Source: Priestia filamentosa (GTDB taxonomy: Bacteria > Bacillota > Bacilli > Bacillales > Bacillaceae_H). Taken from it: a stretch of DNA of 64,000 nucleotides. The notes below the pieces were generated by a model. It was not told the DNA's origin, did not search any database, and saw only the letters and a program-made list of their open reading frames with translations. How positions within the stretch are numbered: position 1 is the stretch's first letter; each line of letters opens with the position of its first letter. Shown one piece after another: positions 28,538 to 37,193 of this stretch. The stretch lies in the NCBI RefSeq assembly GCF_900177535.1, contig NZ_FXAJ01000003.1, positions 62,001 to 126,000 on the forward strand, given 5' to 3'. The position numbers and the translations under genes are program-made.

Positions 28538-30064
28538 TTAGCTTTCGGTATGCTCTGTTTGAATTGGGATTGTGACAATAACATTTGTTCCTTTTCCTAC
28601 TGTACTATCGATTTCAATTGTCCCATCAATAGCTTCAATAATTCGTTTGCAAACAACAAGTCCAAGTCCAGTTCCTGTATCTTTCATCGTAAAGAAAGGG
28701 TGGAAAATTTTCGAAAGTATTTCTTTGGATATCCCAGTCCCTGTATCTTGGACATGCAAGATGGCAACTTCTTGTCTTTTGGAAAGAGAAAGGGTTAATG
28801 TTCCTCCCTCTGGCATTGAATCTAAGGCATTTTTTGCTAAATTCAGAACAACTTGTTTTAAATGATCTCTTGTACAAAGAACATAAAGAGGCTCTGGAGG
28901 AAGAGTTGTTATGACCTCGATATTATGTAAGTTGGCTTCTGATTTTATAATAGGTGTAACATCGGATAGTATTTGTTGTAGATGATAGTATCCTTGTTTT
29001 TCTACGACAGGTTTGCCAAGAATAAGAAATTCACTAACAATTTCATTGATTCGTTCAATTTCTGTTTGTATAACTGAAAAATAAAACTGATCTTGTTCTC
29101 CTTTATGTTTTTCGCTTAAAAGGGCCACAAGACCTTTAATTCCTGTTAAGGGATTTCGAATTTCATGTGCAGTACTTGCTGCAAGAGTTCCGACAAGTTC
29201 AAGTTTTTGAGCTTCATTTTGGATTCTTTCTTGAAGCGCCTGTCTTTTTAGCATCCTAATTCTAAAATTTAAAAAAAGAACGCTCATCACAATAAAAGAA
29301 CCAAAAAAGGAAAAAGCAAAGAATGGGCCAAAGGTTCCTTGGTTAACATTAGAAGTAGCTACAGAAACTGTCCACGGTACTCGCTCAAGCTGGGTATCTA
29401 TTGTTGTTTTATGTTCGGTTTTTAGGTCTTTCCCTGTATGAAAAATTTCTTTATTGTTTTCATCAAGCAGCTTTACACTTTCATCTGGTGTAAGCTCTTC
29501 TAAAACGGTTGCTACATACCGAACACGCAAATTTGCTGCGATTACAGCTTTAATTTCTCCTTGATCATCAAGTAATGGAGTAGCAATTGTAATAATATAT
29601 CGGCCTGTTGTTGGCTCGTAATATGCATTTGAAATCGTTGTATTTCTAGTTTCTAGGAGTTCTTTAAAAAAGGGATGATCACTTACATTAAAAGGTTGCA
29701 GCAGAGCATTTGAACCAAACTTTGTATTTCCATCTATATCGTAATAGTAAATACCGGATAACCTTGCGTCCTTTTGCTGTGCTCTTTCAAAGATAGCTTG
29801 AAGCTGTTCAAAAGACTGATCTTCAGCATAAGAAGAGATTGCCATTGTTTCAATACTCGTAATAATTTCACTAATAAAGCGATCCACGTAATTTTTATGC
29901 AGAGATGCAATATGAAGCGCTTGTTTTGTTTCTTGTTCTTGTAAAACATTTATCCGCCATTGGGTTGCAACTGTACTGATAAGAAGGGAAGGAATTAATA
30001 CAATAACTAAATATAAAAGTAAATGAGACGTTCGCCATTTAGAAAAAAGTGATCGAAGTATCAA
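28538..30064 (-). CDS. kinD: Membrane sensor histidine kinase, KinD-like
   Basis: This 508-residue kinase has an N-terminal transmembrane helix (LLLYLVIVLIPSLLISTV) and an extracellular double-Cache sensor of about 210 residues (YYDIDGNTKFGSN, ATPLLDDQGEIKAVIAANLR). A second helix follows near residue 250. The kinase core has the H box TAHEIRNPLTGIKGLVALL, EFLILGKPV, N box LNLAKNALDSMPEGG and G2 GTGLGLVVCKRII. Size and architecture match B. subtilis KinD, which responds to extracellular cues and feeds Spo0A. The divergent neighbour is mhqR, as in B. subtilis. Confidence 0.85.
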   Translation of the reverse strand: MILRSLFSKWRTSHLLLYLVIVLIPSLLISTVATQWRINVLQEQETKQALHIASLHKNYVDRFISEIITSIETMAISSYAEDQSFEQLQAIFERAQQKDARLSGIYYYDIDGNTKFGSNALLQPFNVSDHPFFKELLETRNTTISNAYYEPTTGRYIITIATPLLDDQGEIKAVIAANLRVRYVATVLEELTPDESVKLLDENNKEIFHTGKDLKTEHKTTIDTQLERVPWTVSVATSNVNQGTFGPFFAFSFFGSFIVMSVLFLNFRIRMLKRQALQERIQNEAQKLELVGTLAASTAHEIRNPLTGIKGLVALLSEKHKGEQDQFYFSVIQTEIERINEIVSEFLILGKPVVEKQGYYHLQQILSDVTPIIKSEANLHNIEVITTLPPEPLYVLCTRDHLKQVVLNLAKNALDSMPEGGTLTLSLSKRQEVAILHVQDTGTGISKEILSKIFHPFFTMKDTGTGLGLVVCKRIIEAIDGTIEIDSTVGKGTNVIVTIPIQTEHTES

Positions 30065-30241
30065 ACTCGAATAGCTCCTTTATACAATATCCATTTTTTG
30101 ATTATATCAAATGAAAAAGAGTAAAACTATCTTTGTATACGTTTCATAAGAGTGGGAAGAGGGGAAAATTTCTTGTATAATGGATATTAAAGGTAAATGG
30201 AAAGCTAAGAGAAGAAAGTAGAATAAATTGTAAGGTAAGGT

Positions 30242-30271
30242 TTGACAAATAAATTTCTAATTTAGTATGAT
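30242..30271 (+). promoter_or_regulatory. mhqR promoter
   Basis: TTGACA (30242-30247), an 18-base spacer and TATGAT (30266-30271) precede the operator-like repeat. Confidence 0.7.
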
Positions 30272-30273
30272 TA

Positions 30274-30291
30274 TATCTTGAAGTTGAGATA
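30274..30291. promoter_or_regulatory. MhqR-like operator
   Basis: TATCTTGAAGTTGAGATA has perfect TATCT and AGATA arms and lies immediately downstream of the -10 element. It resembles the MhqR box I remember from B. subtilis (arms TATCT and AGATA). Autorepression is inferred. Confidence 0.6.
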
Positions 30292-30311
30292 AATAGAGGG
30301 TGAGTTTAGAG

Positions 30312-30770
30312 ATGGGAAATGAATTAACAAATAAAGAGCTTGACCAATCGTTAAAGCTTTTTATCGTTTTATCTAGAGCAAGTAGATCAATAAATGATCA
30401 AGTACAACACATTATTCAAGGTTATGGTATGAACCCAACAGAGTTTGCGGTATTAGAACTTCTTTATCATAAAGGAGGACAGCCACTTCAACAAATAGGA
30501 GGAAAAATTTTATTAGCTAGCGGTAGTATTACCTATGTTGTAGATAAGTTAGAAAAGAAGGGGTTTTTAAAACGTGTAGCATGTCCAACAGATAGACGTG
30601 TTACATATGCAGAAATTACTGATGAAGGTAAGGAGATTATTGAAGATATTTTTAAACCTCATGCTGAGAGAATCCATGAACTTTTCAATCCTTTATCACA
30701 AGATGAAAAAGAAACTGCTATTGAGCTTTTAAAAAAGGTAGGACTTCACGCAAGTTCTTTTCATAAATAA
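30312..30770 (+). CDS. mhqR: MarR-family regulator MhqR
   Basis: This 152-residue winged-helix repressor is related to MhqR, which controls responses to hydroquinones and other electrophiles. The DNA-binding wing region reads IGGKILLASGSITYVVDKLE followed by CPTDRRVTYAEITDEG, the DxRxxxxxLT-like MarR signature. ATG 30312 is preceded by AGAGGGTGAG; GTG 30300 is in frame but less likely. No mhq target genes are nearby. The kinD-mhqR neighbourhood and the operator-like repeat support the name. Confidence 0.82.
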   Translation: MGNELTNKELDQSLKLFIVLSRASRSINDQVQHIIQGYGMNPTEFAVLELLYHKGGQPLQQIGGKILLASGSITYVVDKLEKKGFLKRVACPTDRRVTYAEITDEGKEIIEDIFKPHAERIHELFNPLSQDEKETAIELLKKVGLHASSFHK

Positions 30771-30797
30771 AAAGACGCTAGTTTTAGCGCCTTTTTA
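30768..30797. terminator. Bidirectional terminator
   Basis: AAAAAGACGCTA, GTTT and TAGCGCCTTTTT form a stem between convergent mhqR and the next kinase gene. Confidence 0.8.
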
Positions 30798-32399
30798 CTA
30801 TGAAATATTTATAACAGGTAAACGAACTCTTACTGTTGTTCCTTCATTTATCTTTGAATCATAAATGACAAATGATCCTTGATGTTGATGAAGAATATTT
30901 TGAATAATGACAAGTCCAAGCCCTGTGCCTTTTTCTTTTGTTGTGAAAAAGGGTTCTTGAATTTTAGAAAGAAGGGCTTTGGAAATTCCAACTCCGTTAT
31001 CTTTAATAAATATATCCACAAAGCCATCTTCTGTAGTCTTTGGAGTGATGATGATTTTCCCTCCGTTAGGCATAGCTTCAAGCGAGTTTTTGAGCAAATT
31101 GATAAAAACTTGTTTAAGCTGATTTGTGTCTCCTTGAATATAAGCAGGTTCTTGAAATGGTTCAAGAGAGATTGAAATATTATTTAAAGCACCTTCTGTT
31201 TTAAAAAGGAGAGTAACATCTGACAATACTTTTTCAAGAAGACCAATTTCCATATGAAGGGACTGAGGCTTTGCAAGCAAAAGAAATTCTCCTACGATAT
31301 CATTAATTCGCTTTAATTCTGAGAGCATAATTGTTGTATATGTTCTATGCTTTGAATCTGTCTCATGAATAAGCTGAATAAACCCGTTCAAGGATGTGAG
31401 CGGATTACGTACCTCATGTGCTACTCCAGCAGCCATTTCTCCAGCTAAGACAAGCTTATCACGCTGTCTTAAAAGTTCTTCCGTTGCTTTCCTTTCCGTA
31501 ATATCCCGACAAATCTCAGAAAGAGCAATCACCTTCCCAAACTGGTCACAAATGGGAGATATCGTAATTTCTACATGGATGAGCGTTCCATCTTTACATA
31601 TGTCGACAGTTTCAAATCCGATGATTCGCTCTCCCTTTTCAACACGACAAAAGCGCTGCTTCGCTTCTTTTATATGTGTTTCCGGAATGGAAGGGAGAAA
31701 CTCCCCTAAAATATCTTCTTTTTTCCATCCATAAATGCGTTCATAAGCCGGATTTACGTTAATAACATTTCCTAGTAAATCTACAACAACCATTGCATCA
31801 TTGTTATACATAAAAAAAGCTTGAAAATGCTCTTGTGCTGAGTGAAGCGCTTCCTCTTTCTCTTTGACTTCGCTAAATACTTTTAACCATAGTCGATTGG
31901 TAAAACGAGCATAGTATCCATATAAAATAGCTGAAAATATGATAAATAGAATGAAATAAATAACATCAAACTTTGTCATGGATTCTACTATGATAGAAAA
32001 CTGAGTTGTATAAAAGTATCCAAGTAACAAAATGGATGCAATTGATGACAAAACGATTAATTTTCCATCTTGATAAAAGAAGCAAATCATAATGCCGAGT
32101 AGTAGAAAAAGGTAATTTACCAAAGAAGGGTTAGACATAATCAGATATACGATATAAATATAAAATGCTGTAATGATGCTATACATTGTTATCGCATGAT
32201 TTTTACAATAGAGAATAAGTGCAGATAATGGAATAAGCAAACATAATCCCACAATTGCTGAAAATCCGATAAAAGTATACACAACCTCTACTTTCGAATT
32301 AACAGTAAAAATGGCAATAAGATCTGCCATAAAGAAGAACCACAATAGCTTTACTAAAATCGTATTTCGATTTTGGATCAACTTCATACTTTCTGACAT
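30798..32399 (-). CDS. Membrane PAS sensor histidine kinase of the sporulation type
   Basis: This 533-residue kinase has about six N-terminal transmembrane helices (residues 15-190) with almost no extracellular loops. One PAS domain follows (FMYNNDAMVVVDLLGNVINV, then ISPICDQFGKVIALSEICRD), then a kinase core with AAGVAHEVRNPLTSLNGFIQ, EFLLLAKPQ, LLKNSLEAMPNGG and GTGLGLVIIQNIL. The H box resembles those of KinA, KinC and KinE, so the phosphorelay is its likely target. ATG 32399 is chosen because GGTCGATGTAGG lies before it. No response regulator is adjacent, so it is an orphan kinase. Confidence 0.82.
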   Translation of the reverse strand: MSESMKLIQNRNTILVKLLWFFFMADLIAIFTVNSKVEVVYTFIGFSAIVGLCLLIPLSALILYCKNHAITMYSIITAFYIYIVYLIMSNPSLVNYLFLLLGIMICFFYQDGKLIVLSSIASILLLGYFYTTQFSIIVESMTKFDVIYFILFIIFSAILYGYYARFTNRLWLKVFSEVKEKEEALHSAQEHFQAFFMYNNDAMVVVDLLGNVINVNPAYERIYGWKKEDILGEFLPSIPETHIKEAKQRFCRVEKGERIIGFETVDICKDGTLIHVEITISPICDQFGKVIALSEICRDITERKATEELLRQRDKLVLAGEMAAGVAHEVRNPLTSLNGFIQLIHETDSKHRTYTTIMLSELKRINDIVGEFLLLAKPQSLHMEIGLLEKVLSDVTLLFKTEGALNNISISLEPFQEPAYIQGDTNQLKQVFINLLKNSLEAMPNGGKIIITPKTTEDGFVDIFIKDNGVGISKALLSKIQEPFFTTKEKGTGLGLVIIQNILHQHQGSFVIYDSKINEGTTVRVRLPVINIS

Positions 32400-32719
32400 C
32401 CTACATCGACCTTTCACAAATATTCGACAAATGTTTAACATTCCCATCATACCATAATAAAGGATAAGTTTTGATAAAGTTAAAAAAAACGATGTAAAAA
32501 ATATAAGAGGTTTTTTCTAATTGTTAAGATTGTTAAGAAAGACAGCTCTATTTTCCTATGTAGTGTAGACGCAATGTAAATGAATGAAGAAGCTGTAAAG
32601 ATTGAATGATAAAATGGTAAAATACTCCTTTCGACAAAGAGAATTATATATAATTTCTGTAGGGCGGACAACTTATCATGTATTGCCCAAAATCTGAATT
32701 AGAAAAGGGGAGCTTGCAT
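32400..32719. other. Intergenic region between kinase and lipoprotein genes
   Basis: About 320 AT-rich bases between divergent genes. It should hold promoters for both, but I see no -35/-10 pair good enough to annotate and no riboswitch-like structure. Confidence 0.5.
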
Positions 32720-33088
32720 ATGAAAAACAAGAGTTTATTAATCAAATTAGTTGGTTCTGCTTTAGCTCTAATGCTTGTGACAGCTTGTAACGCAAATGGA
32801 GAAGACGAAACGGAAAACAACACAGACAACACTGAAGAAACAGAAACAAGCGGTACTGGCGAAGATACTTCTAGTACAGAAGAGGAGACTTCAACAGACG
32901 AAGATGCTTCAACAGAAGAGGATGCTTCTACTGAGGAAGAAACTTCCACAGATGAAGGTACCTCTACAGAAGAGGAGCCAGCTGAGGATGATACAACAGA
33001 TGATGCAACTGACACTGAAGAAGGAAATACAGATGATAATAGTGATGATCAAACTGAAGGCGAAGACAACGCAGACGATCAGCAATAA
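32720..33088 (+). CDS. Acidic low-complexity lipoprotein
   Basis: The 122-residue product starts with a lipoprotein signal peptide (MKNKSLLIKLVGSALALMLV) and the lipobox VTAC, with the lipidated Cys at residue 23. The 99 residues after it use only Asn, Ala, Gly, Glu, Asp, Thr, Ser, Pro and Gln, in loose repeats such as STEEETSTDEDASTEED. There is no Lys, Arg, His, aromatic or large aliphatic residue. It should be a membrane-anchored disordered polyanion outside the cell. AAAGGGGAG precedes ATG 32720. I recognise no family or function. Confidence 0.82.
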   Translation: MKNKSLLIKLVGSALALMLVTACNANGEDETENNTDNTEETETSGTGEDTSSTEEETSTDEDASTEEDASTEEETSTDEGTSTEEEPAEDDTTDDATDTEEGNTDDNSDDQTEGEDNADDQQ

Positions 33089-33091
33089 TAT

Positions 33092-33127
33092 AAAAAAATC
33101 CCCTCTTAGCTAAGAGGGGATTTTTTT
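33092..33127. terminator. Bidirectional terminator
   Basis: AAAAAAATCCCCTCTTAGC pairs with its complement ending GGGGATTTTTTT. It separates the convergent lipoprotein gene and clpE. Confidence 0.9.
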
Positions 33128-33129
33128 AT

Positions 33130-35250
33130 TTATGCTTTAACTGCAATATCATCATTCTCAATAATAATATTCAGTGTTTTCACGTCAGGCTCATCAAGAA
33201 TACGGTCTGTAATAGCATCTTCAAGATGTTCTTCAATTGCTCGACGTAGTGGACGAGCTCCGAATTCTGGATGATATCCAAGTTCAGCAATTTTTTCTTT
33301 AACTTCTTGTGAAATAGTAACATCAATATCTTGTTCTTTTAGCGTTTCATTCAGTTCTTCAACCATTAAATCTACAATTTTAATAAGATCTTCTTTTTCA
33401 AGATGATTGAATTCAACAATGCTATCAAAGCGGTTAAGAAACTCTGGTTTGAAGTAAGCAGAAAGTGACTCAAGAACAGAAGTATCTTTTATAGCGCTAT
33501 TTTCAAATCCAACCGTAATTTTCTTAACGCCAGCACCTGCATTACTTGTCATAATAATAACGGTATCTTTAAAGCTTACTGTTCGTCCTTGGCTGTCTGT
33601 CAGACGGCCATCTTCCATGATTTGCAAGAACATGTGTTGAACATCTGGATGTGCTTTTTCAATTTCATCAAGCAAAATTAGTGAATATGGATTACGACGC
33701 ACTTTTTCAGTAAGCTGACCAGCTTCTTCATGTCCAACATAACCAGGAGGTGAACCGATAAGTTTAGATACGGCATGTTTCTCCATGTATTCACTCATAT
33801 CAAGCCGAATCATTGAATCTTTCGTACCGAACAGCTCTTTTGCAAGTGTTTTTGTAAGCTCAGTTTTCCCAACACCTGTTGGTCCTACAAAGAGGAAAGA
33901 ACCAATTGGACGGTGTTTTGCTTTCAGCCCAGCTCTTGAACGACGGATTGCTTTAGCAATTTTAGAAACAGCTTCTTTTTGGCCAATCACGTGGCTATTT
34001 AAGCTGTCAGCTAAGTTGTTCATTTTATTTGCTTCATTTTCTTGAAGTTTTCCAACTGGAATGCCTGTTTTCTTCTCGACAATTTCTTCAATGTGAGAAA
34101 TCTCAATAGTAAGTGAATCGTTACTATCGCCTTTGAGAGAAGAGTCTAGTCTCACTTCTTCATCGCGAAGTTTAGCTGCAACTTCGTATTTTTCTTCCTT
34201 CAGCGCTGCTTCTTTTTCCTTTGCAATCTCAGCTAGACGAGCTTCAACTTCCTTATGATCTTGCACGCCAGCTTTTAAGTTCATTTTTGAACCAGCTTCA
34301 TCAAGAAGGTCGATTGCTTTATCAGGTAAGAAGCGGTCCTGGATGTAACGATGTGAAAGAGATACACATGCTTTTAGCGCTTCATCTGTAAACGTTACTC
34401 CATGATATTGTTCATATTTTTCTTTGATACCTTGAAGAATAGCAAAGGCTTCCTCTTCAGAAGGTTCATGAACCATTACTGGTTGGAATCGACGCTCTAG
34501 CGCAGCATCTTTTTCAATGTTGCGATACTCTTTTAGCGTTGTTGCTCCGATAAGTTGAAGCTCACCGCGAGCAAGAGCAGGTTTTAAGATGTTAGCCGCA
34601 TCCATTGAACCTTCCGCAGAACCAGCGCCAACAAGTAAGTGGATTTCATCCACAAAGAGAATAATATTTTTACGAGACTGGAGTTCTGTAATTAGCGATT
34701 TAATGCGTTCTTCAAATTGACCTCTAATTCCTGTATTTGCAACAAGAGATGCCACATCAAGAAGAATAACTTCCTTATTCATTAGCTTGCTTGGTACATC
34801 ACCATTTGCAATTTTTAAAGCAAGACCTTCAGCAATGGCTGTTTTACCAACACCAGGTTCTCCAATTAAAACCGGATTGTTTTTATTTCTTCTATTTAAA
34901 ATCTCACTTACACGTTCTACTTCTTCGTCACGACCAATGACTGGATCAATAAGGCCAGCTTTCGCTGCATTTGTAATATTTCTTCCATATTGATCTAGGA
35001 AGCCTCCCCCACCATTTTGTGAAGATGGTGGATTGTTCTGTTGCTCAGGTTGTGAAGATGATGATGCTAAATGTTTAAATAAGTCATCAATGTTCATAAA
35101 TCCACCTCCAGATCCTGCAGGAGTCTTATGTTTTTGTTGTAGTTCTTGATAGCATGTATGACAAAGTTGATATTGATTACGTTCACCATTAATTTGAAGA
35201 TTTAGCTGAATATTGGCTTTGTTGTGACCACAGTTTTGACATAACATCAT
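33130..35250 (-). CDS. clpE: ATP-dependent Clp protease ATP-binding subunit ClpE
   Basis: This AAA+ unfoldase of 706 residues delivers heat-damaged proteins to ClpP. The ClpE-specific N-terminal zinc finger is visible as CQNCGH and CHTCYQE (residues 4-33). The first AAA module has the P-loop GEPGVGKTA and sensor [16 protein letters not shown]-type coiled middle segment ([16 protein letters not shown]) follows, then the second module with [21 protein letters not shown] stands 7 bases before the ATG. Two promoters with CtsR boxes lie upstream, so heat induction is expected. Confidence 0.95.
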   Translation of the reverse strand: MMLCQNCGHNKANIQLNLQINGERNQYQLCHTCYQELQQKHKTPAGSGGGFMNIDDLFKHLASSSSQPEQQNNPPSSQNGGGGFLDQYGRNITNAAKAGLIDPVIGRDEEVERVSEILNRRNKNNPVLIGEPGVGKTAIAEGLALKIANGDVPSKLMNKEVILLDVASLVANTGIRGQFEERIKSLITELQSRKNIILFVDEIHLLVGAGSAEGSMDAANILKPALARGELQLIGATTLKEYRNIEKDAALERRFQPVMVHEPSEEEAFAILQGIKEKYEQYHGVTFTDEALKACVSLSHRYIQDRFLPDKAIDLLDEAGSKMNLKAGVQDHKEVEARLAEIAKEKEAALKEEKYEVAAKLRDEEVRLDSSLKGDSNDSLTIEISHIEEIVEKKTGIPVGKLQENEANKMNNLADSLNSHVIGQKEAVSKIAKAIRRSRAGLKAKHRPIGSFLFVGPTGVGKTELTKTLAKELFGTKDSMIRLDMSEYMEKHAVSKLIGSPPGYVGHEEAGQLTEKVRRNPYSLILLDEIEKAHPDVQHMFLQIMEDGRLTDSQGRTVSFKDTVIIMTSNAGAGVKKITVGFENSAIKDTSVLESLSAYFKPEFLNRFDSIVEFNHLEKEDLIKIVDLMVEELNETLKEQDIDVTISQEVKEKIAELGYHPEFGARPLRRAIEEHLEDAITDRILDEPDVKTLNIIIENDDIAVKA

Positions 35251-35346
35251 ATATCTGCCTCCTATATATCTGTCTCTATAAAACCAATAGTAATTTTAAA
35301 AGTTATATCAAAAATAGAGTGATAAAGTCAAAAATTTTGCTTTGAC

Positions 35347-35363
35347 TTTGACTATCTTTGACC
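35347..35363 (-). promoter_or_regulatory. CtsR operator, proximal
   Basis: The reverse strand reads GGTCAAAGATAGTCAAA, two heptads separated by three bases, matching the CtsR direct-repeat consensus. A further overlapping GTCAAA follows. It lies just downstream of the proximal clpE -10 element. Confidence 0.85.
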
Positions 35364-35374
35364 TTTGTAAGGCT

Positions 35375-35403
35375 ATTGTACACCTTTTAATTTTGTTTAT
35401 CAA
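35375..35403 (-). promoter_or_regulatory. clpE proximal promoter
   Basis: TTGATA (35403-35398), 17 bases and TACAAT (35380-35375) on the reverse strand form a good SigA promoter. Confidence 0.75.
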
Positions 35404-35411
35404 GAGTTTTG

Positions 35412-35428
35412 TTTGACTATCTTTGACC
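35412..35428 (-). promoter_or_regulatory. CtsR operator, distal
   Basis: A second copy of GGTCAAAGATAGTCAAA, identical over 17 bases to the proximal one, lies just downstream of the distal -10 element. Confidence 0.85.
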
Positions 35429-35440
35429 TTTGTGGTTCTT

Positions 35441-35469
35441 ATCATACACTTTACTCGTGAGGATAACAA
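35441..35469 (-). promoter_or_regulatory. clpE distal promoter
   Basis: TTGTTA (35469-35464), 17 bases and TATGAT (35446-35441) on the reverse strand. Confidence 0.65.
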
Positions 35470-35581
35470 GAAATTGGCTCTGCTTTTTTTGAGAAATTAA
35501 TATTAAATGGTGAAGTTCAGTATAAATCTTCCCGTTTTTTTACGCAAGTAAACTGCTCTTAAAAACTGAAATAAAAGAAAA

Positions 35582-35611
35582 TTTACAGAAGACAGTGGAA
35601 GACGTTATAAT
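35582..35611 (+). promoter_or_regulatory. Promoter of the NhaC-type antiporter gene
   Basis: TTTACA (35582-35587), an 18-base spacer and TATAAT (35606-35611) face the antiporter gene, leaving a leader of about 45 bases. Confidence 0.7.
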
Positions 35612-35661
35612 TTACTCTGTTGCACAAAAGCGTTGAAGTAGAAAAGGAGTCTCGTATTAGC

Positions 35662-37041
35662 ATGAAAAAGAAATTATCATTTATAGAAGCACTCGGAATT
35701 ATTGTTCTTATATTAGCCCTCATTTTTGTTTGTTTATTTATTTTTAAAGTTCCTCCTCATATTCCTATTCTAGGTAGCGTTATCCTTTTAGGCTTTTTTG
35801 GCTTTATAAAGGGTATCAAATGGAAAGAACTTGAAAAAGGAATTATAGAGGGGATTTCATTAGGTATTAAACCCATTCTAATCCTTTCATTAGTAGGTGT
35901 ATTAATTTCTGTATGGATGATGAGCGGTACAATTCCAACGATTCTTTATTTTGGATTTGACTTTTTGTCTCCGCACTATTTCTTAGTAAGTAGTTTATTT
36001 ATTACGATTTTAATTTCTACTTTTACAGGAAGTACGTTTACAACAGTTAGTACTGTTGGAGTAGCACTTATGGGTATTTCTTCTGTAATGGGCGTCGATC
36101 CTGCCCTTGCTGCTGGAGCTATTATTTCAGGAGCTGCATTTGGAGATAAAATGTCTCCTCTTTCAGACACCACTAATTTTGCAGCAGGGATTGTAGAAGT
36201 CGATATGTTCACACATATTCGTCATATGATGTGGACGACGGTGCCAAGTTTGTTATTAAGCTCTGTTCTCTTTTTAGTCCTAGGGCTGCAAGGAAATGCT
36301 GCAGAAAATCTTGATTACGAGCAGATTGCAGCTGTTAAAGAGGTTTTATCAAATGAATTTACGTTGAGCTTGTTAACATTAATTTCTCCCCTTATTGTTC
36401 TCTTCTTATCTATTAGAAGAAAAGATGTTATTCCAACTCTCATTATTGGTATTTTAACAGCTTTTATCACAACTGTTCTTGTGCAACCTCAGTTTGCAAT
36501 AGGAGAAGTATTGCTAGCATTGCAAGATGGTGTAAGCATTGATTCAGGTAATAAAATTGTAGACGGTATTGTAAATAGAGGCGGTCTTCAATCAATGATG
36601 AGTTCTGTGTCTCTCGTTATGATTGCTTTATCACTTGGGGGATTAATGAAGACTGTTGGCGTTATTACTGCCTTCCTTGAAGGAATTATTTCACTAATAA
36701 AGCGAAGCGGAGACGTTATTTTTTCAACAGCTCTAGCTAGTATTGGTGTTAACCTTATTACAGGAGAACAATATTTATCAGTCTTACTTCCAGGTCAAAC
36801 TTTCAAGCCTTTATATAATAAGTACGGATTAGAAAATAAAAACTTAGCTCGTACATTAGAAGACGCAGGAACGCTTGTAAATCCCCTTATTCCGTGGGGA
36901 GTAAGCGGTGCATTCATTTCTCAGGTCCTAGGCGTCTCTGTACAAACGTATGTTCCGTGGGCTTTTTTCCTATTGTTCTGTCCATTATTTTCAATTATAT
37001 TTGCTTATACAGGGATTGGAGTAGCTAAAAAATCTTCATAA
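35662..37041 (+). CDS. NhaC-family Na+/H+ antiporter
   Basis: This 459-residue membrane protein has about 11-12 hydrophobic segments. NhaC-family features include STFTGSTFTTVSTVGVALMG and GAIISGAAFGDKMSPLSDTT, the latter with acidic and Ser/Thr residues expected in the ion path. The C-terminal half has NLITGEQYLSVLLPGQTF and LVNPLIPWGVSGAF. I start at ATG 35662; AAAGGAG is 12 bases upstream, rather far. A TTG at 35620 lies close to the promoter and is less likely. Whether it exchanges Na+ with H+ or with malate/lactate cannot be told from sequence. Confidence 0.85.
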   Translation: MKKKLSFIEALGIIVLILALIFVCLFIFKVPPHIPILGSVILLGFFGFIKGIKWKELEKGIIEGISLGIKPILILSLVGVLISVWMMSGTIPTILYFGFDFLSPHYFLVSSLFITILISTFTGSTFTTVSTVGVALMGISSVMGVDPALAAGAIISGAAFGDKMSPLSDTTNFAAGIVEVDMFTHIRHMMWTTVPSLLLSSVLFLVLGLQGNAAENLDYEQIAAVKEVLSNEFTLSLLTLISPLIVLFLSIRRKDVIPTLIIGILTAFITTVLVQPQFAIGEVLLALQDGVSIDSGNKIVDGIVNRGGLQSMMSSVSLVMIALSLGGLMKTVGVITAFLEGIISLIKRSGDVIFSTALASIGVNLITGEQYLSVLLPGQTFKPLYNKYGLENKNLARTLEDAGTLVNPLIPWGVSGAFISQVLGVSVQTYVPWAFFLLFCPLFSIIFAYTGIGVAKKSS

Positions 37042-37193
37042 GAAAGAAATTAGAACTATATTAAATCCTTTTTCTTACTGAAAAGATTCATAAGAACCAA
37101 TCTTTGTAAAAAGTTTCACTTTATTACCAACTATAAAATCATCATTGTTAAGCACATACTATAAACACCATTTTGAGCATAGGAGAGAAGAAC

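Larger units (their letters stand above)
35251..35661. other. clpE-nhaC divergent regulatory region
   Basis: About 410 bases without a gene. It holds two clpE promoters with CtsR boxes on the reverse strand and one promoter for the NhaC gene on the forward strand, annotated separately. Confidence 0.7.

Noticed and set aside
32644-33015. Ser/Val-rich reading frame on the reverse strand opposite the acidic lipoprotein
   Set aside because: It is the antisense image of the Ser/Thr/Glu repeat codons. It has no ribosome binding site, and the sense frame has a clear lipobox.
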